A stretch of DNA of 64,000 nucleotides from NCBI GenBank assembly GCA_016271365.2, contig CM057456.1, positions 667,017,501 to 667,081,500 on the forward strand, in the 5' to 3' direction. This stretch comes from Neoceratodus forsteri. Lineage: Eukaryota > Chordata > Ceratodontiformes > Ceratodontidae. This document shows positions 34,254 to 43,574 of this stretch, piece by piece; position 1 is the first letter of the stretch, and each line of letters begins with the position of its first letter. The position numbers were made by a program, and so were the translations under genes. Below the pieces are notes generated by a model. That model saw only the letters and a program-made list of their open reading frames with translations, was not told where the DNA came from and searched no databases.

Positions 34254-35837
34254 ATGGGAAATACTGGGGCCAAGCGAGAGATTGGGGTGGGAAGTGGACC
34301 AGCTAAATGCATGCTGGACAAGTTTGGTGAGGACTCGGTCTGTCAAATAAAAGAATGGAACAAATGGACGAAGGGAGTTTTTCCTCCGTTAGGGACGCTT
34401 AGTGTGGAGGTGTTAAAGGAGGCACGATTTAGATTGGAGGAAAGGGAACGCAAACATCAGAAGTCAGCAGGCATAAAATGGCATGTTTTTAGAATGTGGG
34501 AAAGGGAAGCGGAACGTAGGCTGGAAAGCCAGCAGCGGGGCATACTGTTAAAGGAGGAGGAGGAATGGTTAGGAAAACAAAGGAAAGTGTTTAGGCACCA
34601 TGATACACCACCACCATATAGGCCACCACCCACGGCACCTCCGCCACCGCGGACGCCTCCGCCACTCGATCAACCAGGGGCACCTGGGGCGGGAGCCCAG
34701 GCCCAATTATATCCAGACCCATCATCTTCCCCTGCTCCTGAGGTTAGCTCGTCCATGGCGGATGATGAAGGGGAAGAGGAGGATCCCGATGAGATGGTCG
34801 GGTACCCAGGTGAGGGCGCGGTGGGGGTGACAACACGGTCGGCGTCTGTCCGACCACCTCCGACCACACATGGTAAAATGAAACAGAGGAGTGAATTTCG
34901 GCAGTTGCCTTTGATACGATATCCCAACCCACAACCGGGTGCAGGTGTGGCGACAGCTAATGGTGACATACCTGTACCGGCATATGTGGAGGTAGAACGC
35001 CCCTTGAATCCCGAAGAGTTGAGGGAAGCCTTGAGGGATGTGCCCAAGCCCCAGGAGAACTTGGAGGATTACATAAAAGAACTGACTAACCTTATTAAAA
35101 TGTATGAGTTGTCCACCAAGGAGGTGGAGGAGTGTTTACAGAGGACGCTGAAGGGGCGATGGGAGGAAGTAAAGGAGTCTTGGGACCCAGCAGCTGGAAG
35201 GGATCGGTTAATGACTGTGTTCGACGCAGTTTGTGCTAAGCTGCGCGAAAAGTTCGCAGCGGTGGTGGATTGGACACGCATCCGAGACACCCGCCAGCTG
35301 GAGGGGGAATCGGTACGTGACTATAAGGAAAGACTGGAAAAGGTCTTCTGCCAATATTCTGGCATAGGTCCTGACAACCCAGCATATAAGAACCAGTTGG
35401 CAATGGCTTTCTGTGCAGGACTTTCGGAAACAGTCCGATCGTGGGTGACCACAGTCTGTGTTGGATGGGAAACACAGAAATTAGATGAGTTGTTCTGCTA
35501 CGCGGAGCATGTTGAGAGACAACTAAAGGGAGCAGAAAAAGTAAAGAAAGAAAAATTGGAGCAGGCACAGTTAATGTATTTTTCGAGGGACGGAAGCTCA
35601 GGACGGACAGGCGGGGGTGGCCGAGGACAAAACAGAGGATGGGGGGCGGCACGGGGTGACTACACCCAGAACGCTGGTCCTGGCTATCCACCCCAGCAGA
35701 CGCAAGTGGGATCAGGCTGTGGACAGAGAGAAAGAGGGGGTGGCCAAGGGAATAGAGAGATTACTTGTTTTGCATGCCAAGAGAAGGGACACATTGCTCG
35801 AAATTGCCCACGAGTGCAACAGCAGTGGCCACCCTGA
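34254..35837 (+). CDS. gag: ERV Gag polyprotein, full-length frame, 527 aa
   Basis: Gag forms the particle. The start gives Met-Gly-Asn, a likely N-myristoylation site for membrane targeting, with G after the ATG. Residues 1-115 are matrix-like and charged. A Pro-rich linker follows with PPPY (119-122) and PTAP (126-129), late-domain motifs that recruit NEDD4-type ligases and TSG101. An acidic linker and then a capsid-like region follow; the block near residues 345-365 (E-S-V-R-D-Y-K-E-R-L) resembles the major homology region. A single CX2CX4HX4C box (505-518) is the RNA-binding nucleocapsid. The frame ends in TGA at 35835-35837 and stays open for 63 further codons in the same frame, as in gammaretroviral gag-pol readthrough. 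It is the only intact gene of the provirus. Confidence 0.9.
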   Translation: MGNTGAKREIGVGSGPAKCMLDKFGEDSVCQIKEWNKWTKGVFPPLGTLSVEVLKEARFRLEERERKHQKSAGIKWHVFRMWEREAERRLESQQRGILLKEEEEWLGKQRKVFRHHDTPPPYRPPPTAPPPPRTPPPLDQPGAPGAGAQAQLYPDPSSSPAPEVSSSMADDEGEEEDPDEMVGYPGEGAVGVTTRSASVRPPPTTHGKMKQRSEFRQLPLIRYPNPQPGAGVATANGDIPVPAYVEVERPLNPEELREALRDVPKPQENLEDYIKELTNLIKMYELSTKEVEECLQRTLKGRWEEVKESWDPAAGRDRLMTVFDAVCAKLREKFAAVVDWTRIRDTRQLEGESVRDYKERLEKVFCQYSGIGPDNPAYKNQLAMAFCAGLSETVRSWVTTVCVGWETQKLDELFCYAEHVERQLKGAEKVKKEKLEQAQLMYFSRDGSSGRTGGGGRGQNRGWGAARGDYTQNAGPGYPPQQTQVGSGCGQRERGGGQGNREITCFACQEKGHIARNCPRVQQQWPP

Positions 35838-36007
35838 GACCAGAGCCAGGGAAATTCTTATCCGCTGCCGCCCCCACCCCCGCCAGAGCAACAGTGGTCC
35901 GAGAATCAACCTGGACAGTATCAATGGGGACAGGGAGCTAAAATGGTCCTGATCCCCAGAACCCTCAGTTTTGGTCTAACAAGACAGGATTTGCAAGCGA
36001 CAGCTGA

Positions 36008-36484
36008 TGGTTACAGGAACGCTCGTTGATGTTGTGTGCCTCGACAACTCCAGCAGGAAGCCCAATCATAAAATTGACTGTAATGGGAATGTTATTGACA
36101 TTTTTAATTGATACTGGAGCCTCTATTTCTGTGATACTGTGTCGCAATTTTGCACCCCCATTGTCCGACAAGACGGTGACAACAATAGGAGCTTCGGGAA
36201 TACTACAAAAGGAACAATTGACTATCCCCCTACCAGTGGAATGTGGAAATACAGTGCTGCATCATGCATTTTTGAGTAGCTTGACCTGCCCGGTAAACTT
36301 AATGGGACGGGATCTCCTAGCAAAGGTAAGTGCCCAAATTACATGTACTGATGAGGGGATAACGATTGAGGCACCAATGGTGGGTATATATGTTAGTGAA
36401 GAAGGGGAGGGGATTGGCTGTATAGTTGGGACCTTACAGATTCAGAAGAACAATGTTGGTTGGAGGCATGGGCGGACAAGGTAA
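36008..36484 (+). pseudogene. pro: ERV protease region, broken
   Basis: The frame carries the aspartic protease active site DTGAS (36110-36124) and the C-terminal GRDLL block (near 36305-36319). It would cleave Gag and Gag-Pol. It is in a different frame from gag and from the segment that follows. The gag-frame extension closes at 36027-36029 while this frame opens at 36008, so a single-base shift near 36010-36026 separates them. A second shift lies near 36430. The family places this domain directly after gag, as here. Confidence 0.85.
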
Positions 36485-38251
36485 CACATGGTGATATGCA
36501 ATTCCAAATGAATTTACACTGTACGGCGCATTATGCCGTGGGGGCACGGGATTACGATTATGAATGCGGAGAATGGGGAAAACAGCAGGTCAAGCAGTGG
36601 TTGTGGGTGAACGATTTATACGTGGGAAGGGATCGGGTAGCGGCTTCAGTGATACTGACGGCAGAGCAAAGTAAAGTTCTTAAGGTCCCAGGTTCCCACC
36701 CCCATGTTTCGCTGGCCAGAAAACCACCAGTAAAATGGAAAGATCTGGGACCCTGGATGGCGGAAATGGTGCAGTTGCATGATTGTGTGGACACGGGAAA
36801 GGGACAAAGATCGGAGAAGGGACAATGTAAGTGATTCAGTTTGAGGTGTTGGGTACGGGTGTGTGTCAGTGAAAGACGGGTGAATGTGAAGAGATGGTGG
36901 GAGAAAGAGAAAAAAGTATGCATAGAGCCTGAGTGGATAGGGGATATCCCAGCTACATTATGGGCTACATCTAAGTATGATGTGGGGCTAATGAAGGGAG
37001 CACAGCCGCTAGTGGTAATACCTAAAAGTTCCTTTAGACCGAGTCGCCACCAATACCCACTGGGGAGGGAAGCAGAAGAAGGCATTGCACCGGTGCACGC
37101 TGCCTTAGTAGAGCAGGGAGTAATTGTTCCTTGCCCTAATGCAGTGGTAAACATGCCTATACTGCCTGTAAAAAAGGGAAACGGGGACTATCGCTTTGTG
37201 CAAGATTTGAGGGCGGTAAATGAAGCAGTGCATGTGAGAACACCAGTGGTACCAAACCCAACAACTATTCTGGCAGGAATTCCCCACACCGCCACATATT
37301 TTTCAGTAATTGACCTGGCAAATGCGTTTTTTAGCATACCAGTAGACCCAGATAGTCAAGAATGGTTTGCCTTTACGTACAGGGGCCAAAAATGGACATG
37401 GACTCGTATGCCTCAGGGTTATGCGGAGTCGCCAGCAGTTTTCTCTGCGCAAATGGGAAAGTCTGCAGGGTTTTGTTGCCCCACAAGGCAGCACCTTGAT
37501 CCAGTATGTGGATGATTTGTTGCTTGCTAGCCCCTCCCGGGCAGCAAGCAAAGAGGATACCAAAGCCCTCTTGCTGTTTCTAGCACAAAATGGCCACAAG
37601 GTAGCGAGAGGTAAGCTCCAGCTATGTGCCACACAAGTGCAGTACTTGGGCCAGGTTTTGTCAGCAAATGGTAGGCAGTTGGACCCTAAGCGTATTCACA
37701 CTATCACTAACTGGCCCCGTCCCATCACAAAACAGCAAATGATGTCCTTTTTGGGAATGGCAGGCTATTGCCATGCCTGGATAATGGACTATGCACTGAT
37801 AGTCCAGCCCCTGCATGATGCTATCTATGGGACCTGAATTAAAATGTCTGAGGAAGTAAAATGGACTCCTGGGTTGGAGACAGCCTTTGCCAAGTTGAAG
37901 GAAGCCCTGGTCACCAGCCCATGTTTGGGCCTCCCAAACTATGAAAAGGGCTTTAATTTGTTTGTAGCGGGACAAGGAGGGTACATGTCTGCTGTCCTAA
38001 TGCAAGAACATGGAGGTAGCCAAAGACCAATTGCCTATTACTCTAAAAAGTTAGACTCAGTAGTGTCTGGTATGGTATCCTGTCTACAGTCAGTGGCAGT
38101 AGCCACGGAAGCAGTATTGGCCTGTGTAGATTTGGTGGGGTTCTGCCCCCTTACCGTTCATGTTCCCCATGCAGTGCAGGCAATACTATTGCAGGCTCGA
38201 ACGGCCCATTTAACCCCAGCTCGAGTACTGCAATATCAAATGTTCTGCTGA
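36431..38251 (+). pseudogene. pol: ERV reverse transcriptase region, broken
   Basis: Pieces are 36431-36834, 36841-37515 and about 37480-38251. The second carries RT fingers and palm, including LPVKK and VQDLRAVN (about 37165-37218) and TRMPQGYAESP (37402-37434). The catalytic YVDD is at 37505-37516 in the next frame, so a shift lies near 37440-37490. An in-frame TGA at 37835-37837 precedes the thumb/connection region (37844-38251), which has the gamma-type AYYSKKLD block (38033-38056). The domain copies viral RNA into DNA. The YVDD residues themselves are intact. Confidence 0.87.
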
Positions 38252-38344
38252 CAATGTCAAATGTGTCTTTGAAATGCTGTACCACCTTAAACCGGCTACC
38301 ATGTTACCCACCCGATGATGGGGAAGAGCATGATCGGTCAAATA

Positions 38345-38880
38345 ATCGACTTGGACAGTAAGCCTAGACCTGACATTATGGATGTAGCCCTGACTAATGC
38401 AGACGTGGAGTTTTTTGTTGACGGTTCTGCTTTTAGGGACCAGAGGGGGGTAGCATGAGCAGGGTACACTGTGTGCACAGTGTCTAGTGTGGTGGAGAGT
38501 GGACCACTGCCTCCGAACTTCTCCGCCCAAGCAGCGGAATTAGTTGCCCTGACGAGGGCATGTGCGCTGGTGCAGGGAAAGACAGCTAATATCTACACAG
38601 TCGATATGCATTTGGGGTGGCTCATGACTTTGGGACGTTGTGGAAGCACAGGGGATTCCTTACTGCTGTGGGAAAGCCCATCGTGCATGCAAAATTGGTT
38701 AAAGATTTGCTGTCAGCTATCCAATTACCTAAAAGCCTGGCAATTGTGAAATGTTCTGCACACACGTCTAACCAAGATTTTGTTTCTACAGGAACGCTAC
38801 AGGGACGCCAGTGCTAAGGCAGCAGCTCAATCAACGAAAGTGTTCCACTTTTTCAGTTAACTGTAACTAGTGATGAGTCT
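38345..38880 (+). pseudogene. pol: ERV RNase H region, broken
   Basis: FVDGSA (about 38413-38430) holds the first catalytic Asp and ELVALTRA (38540-38563) the Glu. An in-frame TGA at 38456-38458 replaces an expected Trp codon, and a shift near 38600-38615 falls where the next Asp motif should lie. The last part (frame 38617-38817, then another shift) includes the AHTSNQDF block. The domain degrades the RNA strand of RNA-DNA hybrids. Confidence 0.78.
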
Positions 38881-41510
38881 TGTAATTTGTTTCTTCCACA
38901 GGATTTAATGCGCTGCAACAGACAGCAACAATGACGGAAAAGCGCCATTGGAAATTGCATTGTGTGTATAATTCTGATTTAAAGGTGTGGTTTTCAGGGG
39001 ATGGGAAACCATGTTTACCGAGCTCGGTGTTTCCGTATTTGGCAAAGTTGGCTCATGGAGCCGACCATATGTCAAAGATGGGAATGGTTGATTTTGTAAA
39101 CAAATACTGGTGTGTGGTAGGATTTTCTGCTTATGCTGATGCTTTTTGTGTAGTAAATGTATGATTTGCATGCAATTTAATGCGGGCAGGGGACAGCAGT
39201 TAACCCCCTCTGCCCATCCGCGTCCTGCTGGTCCATTCGAGCATGTTATGATCAGGGGTCAACCATAACTTTTTTTTGCACTAGCCAGCCGGACAAGTTG
39301 ATTAAAAATTGCACTAGCCTGCAGATGCTTGCACTAGCCCACAATAATAATGGTAAATGTTGATTGGTTATACAGGAAAAATGCAAGCCAAGAAATACTC
39401 TGATTATTGCATATTCATCCTGCTCCCACATTGCTTCCTGCCCCAGCAAAAAAAAAAAAAAGACTGCAGTCCAGTCACACTCAGTGTGTGCCCCCATTGT
39501 TTGTTTACCATGTGCCCCTTGCTTCCTCTTTCTTCACCCCCTCCCTGCCAAACCAGAGAATACCATAATAGCAAATGTTCAATCAGGCATTTCTAGCTCT
39601 GCTCACACAATAGCCAACATCATCATGCATGTCACCATAGTCCCACCCTGACCTACAGGACAATGTGCAGAATCAGACCGAGAAAGACACTGTCATCCCC
39701 CACCCTGTGATGAACCAGAACTGCACTTCTGGAAGTTTTCTTACACTGCGAAGTGAGCCAGGGGAAGGTCTAGGATTTCGTTGGACAGACTTAAACAAAC
39801 ACAGGGGGGCTTGGGATGTAAGAAACTTTGACATATCTGTTTATATATACCAGGTACAAAAATATTGATTTACCATGCTCTGCCTTAATAAAAACAGATT
39901 TTTCATAACGGTGTCCTTTCATCAGTCAAAGGGGAGCAGTATACAGGCATGATGTTGTACTATCTATCTTTCTATAGAGGATGATCTGTGCATACCAGGA
40001 ATACCTTTTTTAACCTTTCAAATTATATATTTTACTAAGGTTTTGCTTTCTACCATACATGCTCCAAAGCATTGTTTTTAGGATGAAATGACATGCCGGG
40101 TGGTACTGCATTGATGGCATTGACTGGTGTGATCCATTAAGAGGAGCTGTTAACCCTACACCAGTCAGTAATGGCAGCTATGGGTCTATGGATGGCCACT
40201 TCTAAGTCTAGTCTGCAGTGGTGTCAAGAAAAAGTATAGAGTGGACAGACCACCTGGCTGGACAGACCGTGTATACACGATAGCATTCTGTCACTGCAGT
40301 GTTGGATACAGACACTCAGAAGGTTGGGAAATGAGGCATACTGGTCTTAATAGTGTGGGAAAAATCAAAGACAAGTTCAGCAAACTGGAAGCTAGTGACT
40401 TAACACTCCACCCTTGATCACAGCATGCACACTAGCTGAATGTCCTAACAATTAAGTGATAATGACTCACACTGAGTCTTTTGTTGGATCCATTTCTTGA
40501 ACTGCCAGATAATTGCAGTTCTTAATGAGCTGTTAATCACACCAGCCTACCTGGAACACTGAGGGATATTAGCAGAAGGACTACAGCCTGCTAAAGTAGG
40601 GATTTTTTCAACTTCAGTAACAACCATGAAAAACCTGCACTAGTCAAAACGGACAAGTAGAGGGTTAGCTGCACTAGCCCTGGCCAATCTGCACTAGGTT
40701 CAGGGCTAGTAAAACAATGTTAAGGTCGAACCCTGGTTATGATGGACTTTATAGAGTTAACGCCATGCCAAGGTTACAAATATTGTTTAGTTATTCTTGA
40801 CATGTTCTCAAAATGGGTAGAAGCATTCCCTACTCGCAAGGCCACTGCATGCGCAGTTGCAAAGCTGCTGATTCGTGAGATTATTTCCCGCTGGGGACTA
40901 CCCAGCCATTTATCCAGTGACAATGGTTCACATTTTGCTAACGAGGTGGTCAAATAATTGTGTGAGGCTTTACAAATCGACCTCCGTATGCACTGCGCCT
41001 ACCACCCCCAATCGGGTGGGGCAGTAGAACGAGTGAATCAGAACTTAAAATTGAAGCTCACAAAGATCATGGCAGATACAAATTTAACCTGGGTGGCTGC
41101 ACTGCCCATCGCCCTCATGGCTATGAGGGGGCGGGCAGGCCCCCAAGGTCTCTCCCAGCATGAAATTCTGCTAGGACGGCCTTTGCGAATGCCAAATGCT
41201 CCTTTCTCACAGAGTCAGGTCACTTTGCATGGTGTGGACAATGAAATGGTTACCTATTGTTTATCTCTTAATGCTGTCTTAAGATCTCTCTACCCTAGGG
41301 TAAAAGCCGCACTCCCGGTGCCAACAGAAGTTTCGTTACACCGTATACAGCCAGGGGACTTCGTGCTTGTTAAGGATTTCCGCCGGAAAAAGTGGTGTTC
41401 CCCGAGGTGGTGAGGACCATACCAAGTCTTGCTGATGACAGCCACTGCCGTGAAGGTTGCCGAACGGGACACTTGGATCCACGATCGATTGCCGCTCTGG
41501 TGACCGCTCG
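38881..41510 (+). pseudogene. pol: ERV integrase, split by a hAT-type element
   Basis: The N-terminal part (38931-39252) has the zinc-binding His pair (HGADH) and, after a two-base shift near 39135, the Cys pair. The hAT element (39253-40735) interrupts it. The catalytic core resumes at 40736: Asp in MDF (40742-40750), Asp in SDNG (about 40915-40926) and Glu in VERVN (about 41024-41038), so the D,D,E residues survive. In-frame stops lie at 40955-40957 (TAA) and 41411-41413 (TGA). The tail just after the second stop has GPYQVL, the GPY/F module of gammaretroviral integrases. It would insert viral DNA into the host genome. Confidence 0.88.
39253..40735. mobile_element. Non-autonomous hAT-type element, 1483 bp, in the ERV integrase
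   Basis: Perfect 8-bp target duplications GTTATGAT flank it (39245-39252 and 40736-40743). The ends are CAGGGGTCAACC and, inverted from the right, CAGGGTTCGACC (10 of 12 match). Eight-base duplications and CAGGG termini are hAT hallmarks. Subterminal GCACTAGCC words repeat near both ends (39278, 39311, 39331 on the left; 40635, 40671, 40691 on the right), possible transposase-binding sites. The interior has no transposase-like frame. It must postdate the retroviral insertion. Confidence 0.88.
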
Positions 41511-41566
41511 CACTGCCTCCACAACAGTGAATGAACAATGATTTGTGCTAGTATACCACATAGACT

Positions 41567-41728
41567 ATGGACTGTTATTTTCTATTGTCATTATGCCATC
41601 CAGTGAAACCGATACACACCGCTAACACTTGGTGGAGCCTTATGAATCTGTGTGCATCCAACTTAAATCTCTCTGACTGTTATGTTTGTGCCCAACCCCC
41701 CCGTCCTCCACAGTGGGGCTCCATTTGA
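41567..41728 (+). pseudogene. env: ERV Env N-terminal fragment (signal peptide and CXXC region)
   Basis: A short frame starts with ATG and a hydrophobic, signal-like stretch. About residue 42 it reaches CYVC, the CXXC motif by which gamma-type surface subunits link to the transmembrane subunit. In most gammaretroviruses this motif lies after a receptor-binding domain, so here the surface subunit is short or has lost that domain. The frame stops at TGA (41726-41728) while the next piece continues in another frame. The start lies about 60 bases after the integrase tail, as expected for env. Confidence 0.65.
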
Positions 41729-42266
41729 GCCCTGAGCCTTGCCCCTAAATGACACCACATTACTTTATGGGGTGCTAGCAGATGTTTCCTTGTACCAGGA
41801 CCACGCCTACAGGAAGATTGTAATTTGGGCGGACCACGTCCTCCAAAACGTTACTGCATTTGCTGGAAAAGGCTTTATTATGTGGTATGCACCAGCAAAC
41901 CCTAATGTAACCGGAGAGCCGCTGCAAATACGGGCCCGGCCCACACGGGGGCAACAGGTGGCTTGCATCTGCAGCACCAGCACGACTGAAGAAAGCCTGG
42001 TGCTGGGCTCCTCTAACTGTACTAAGAGGTGGGAGATAGTAACAAACCTCTCCACTAACTCATTACACAATCAATCGACCACTCGCATAGGTATCTATAG
42101 GGGCACTGCCCCCTTTGGAACCCTGACTGGCCTGTAGTGGGTATATGGGAGCAGAGCCTACACGTTCTTACCACGACAATGGACTGGGTGTTGCTATCTG
42201 GCCACACTACACCCCGTTGCAAGGGTGTATAAATTCCATATTGACAGCCCCTTGCACAACCAAGTC
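41729..42266 (+). pseudogene. env: ERV Env surface-subunit remainder, broken
   Basis: The frame running from about 41739 to 42137 has several N-glycosylation sequons (N-x-S/T) and paired cysteines, consistent with an extracellular glycoprotein. At least two shifts (near 42140 and 42220) separate it from the transmembrane part. No receptor-binding domain was recognised. The fragment is annotated from its position and composition rather than from sequence identity. Confidence 0.65.
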
Positions 42267-42905
42267 AGATATAAGAGATCTCTCCCAGAAATTCCAGAAG
42301 GTTCAAAGCGAATACCAGTGGGTGAAAAATTTGGGGCTGGTATTTTTCCTTGGTGGGGAACAGTGCAAGCAATGCATTATATAGATCAATTGAGTTATGA
42401 GTTAGAGACACTGGTCAATGGTACACTGCAATCCACCGCTTTGTTAACTGCTGAAATAAAGCGCTTAGACTTGTAGCTTTGCAAAATAGGACAGCATTGG
42501 ATTATGTATTGGCCTCTAAGGGTGTGTGTTGCTATTGTGGCGATAACTGCTGTACGTATATACCGATAATTCAGAAGAATTGGAACATGTAACAGAAGGG
42601 GTGCGCAAATTGCAACAGCGCATCATAAATGAACATGCCCCGAAATCAGTGGGTTGGGACCCCTGGTCATGGTTCTCGAGCATATTTGGAGACTGGGGGG
42701 CTACCCTCCTGCATTGGATGGCAGTTATAGTGGTGGTAATACTGGTATTGTGGCTCCTGATCACGTTGTTTAAATTTGTCTTGTGGTGCCTGTGTAGCTC
42801 ATTGTCACCACATGCCATTACCCAGCAGCACCCCTTGCTGCGCACCAAAGGGCTGCACCCCAGCGAATTAGTTGGGTACTTCCCTTCTATGATGAACCAG
42901 ATGTA
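42267..42905 (+). pseudogene. env: ERV Env transmembrane subunit, broken
   Basis: It starts at a furin-type site RYKR (42267-42278). A heptad-like helix follows to 42476, then LQNRTALD in the next frame and the CX6CC motif (42527-42553), which marks gamma-type transmembrane subunits. Shifts lie near 42470 and 42555. The last frame (42580-42906) has a membrane-proximal Trp-rich stretch, a long hydrophobic anchor (about residues 45-75) and a short cytoplasmic tail. Five or more breaks across env make it non-functional as assembled. Confidence 0.82.
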
Positions 42906-42944
42906 ACCAGAATATAAAATCTAGCTAGGTTGATACAAAGTATC

Positions 42945-42956
42945 AAGAGGGAGGAG
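42945..42956 (+). other. ERV polypurine tract
   Basis: AAGAGGGAGGAG directly abuts the 3' LTR. It is the primer for plus-strand viral DNA. Confidence 0.85.
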
Positions 42957-43570
42957 TGTGAAGGAATTTTTTATATATCCTAAAGCCTATAACTTTATAT
43001 CCTAAAGCTTATTATACCTTAGAGCTTATAACTGTTATATGTCTTATAGCCATGTTGCTTCTCATATGCTTTGAAGCTATCTGCTTTGTAAAACAGCCAT
43101 AATGGATGTACAGTTTTGTGCTGACTAGAACAAAGGACAAAGGTTGCTTGACAGAGATAAGCAAACCTTGAAACCAAATGAAGCTGGATACAGCTGGTTG
43201 TAACTAAGCTAAAGGGGAGACATATAGCAAGTGGGAAAACAACTCCTAATAAGGAAGTGCTGAATCTAAGGTTTTGCTAAAAGATAAGAAGGTGGAAAAC
43301 AACTCCTAATAAGGAAAGTGTGAATCTAAGGTTTTGCTAGAGATAAGGAAAAGCTGTTATAAGCATGTTTAGAATGAGATCACTGTTAAACTGCAAAGGT
43401 ATATAAGCTTCTGTGAACAATGATCGAGGAGCTCTCTCCTTTAGCTAAGGGTCCCACATATATGTGCTGACAATAAACTAAGTGTTATTGGAATAACCAT
43501 TGGGTGTGGTTATTGAGTACATAGAAAAACTAAGGTAAAGTATAGACAGTAAAGAGAACTTGCTACCACA
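42957..43570 (+). repeat. 3' LTR of the ERV, 614 bp
   Basis: It has the same ends and landmarks as the 5' LTR. TATATAAG is at 43400-43407 and AATAAA at 43472-43477. The few substitutions include AATGGATG for AATGAATG and a cluster of three near 43446-43453. Confidence 0.93.
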
Positions 43571-43574
43571 ACAG

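Larger units (their letters stand above)
33397..43570 (+). mobile_element. Class I (gamma/epsilon-like) endogenous retrovirus, LTR-gag-pro-pol-env-LTR
   Basis: LTRs begin TGTG and end CACA, flanked by ACAG on both sides (33393-33396 and 43571-43574), a 4-bp target duplication. The primer site matches tRNA-Ser and a polypurine tract precedes the 3' LTR. Gag is a full-length frame; pro, pol and env are present in order but broken by frameshifts and stops. Gamma-like marks are one Cys-His box, an open frame beyond the gag TGA, a GPY/F-type integrase tail and a CX6CC transmembrane Env. Length is 10.17 kb with a 1.48-kb hAT insertion, about 8.7 kb without it. It is inserted in an L1 on the opposite strand. 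Confidence 0.93.

Noticed and set aside
34670..35691. Minus-strand frames opposite gag
   Set aside because: They are shadows of the intact gag frame, and no antisense retroviral gene is expected here.
38456..38458. TGG-to-TGA change considered as APOBEC-type hypermutation of the ERV
   Set aside because: One site is not enough. The LTR differences do not show a G-to-A excess that I could establish by eye.
39357..39868. Short plus-strand frames inside the hAT element as a possible transposase
   Set aside because: They are too short and lack a BED finger or the hAT C-terminal dimerisation signature.
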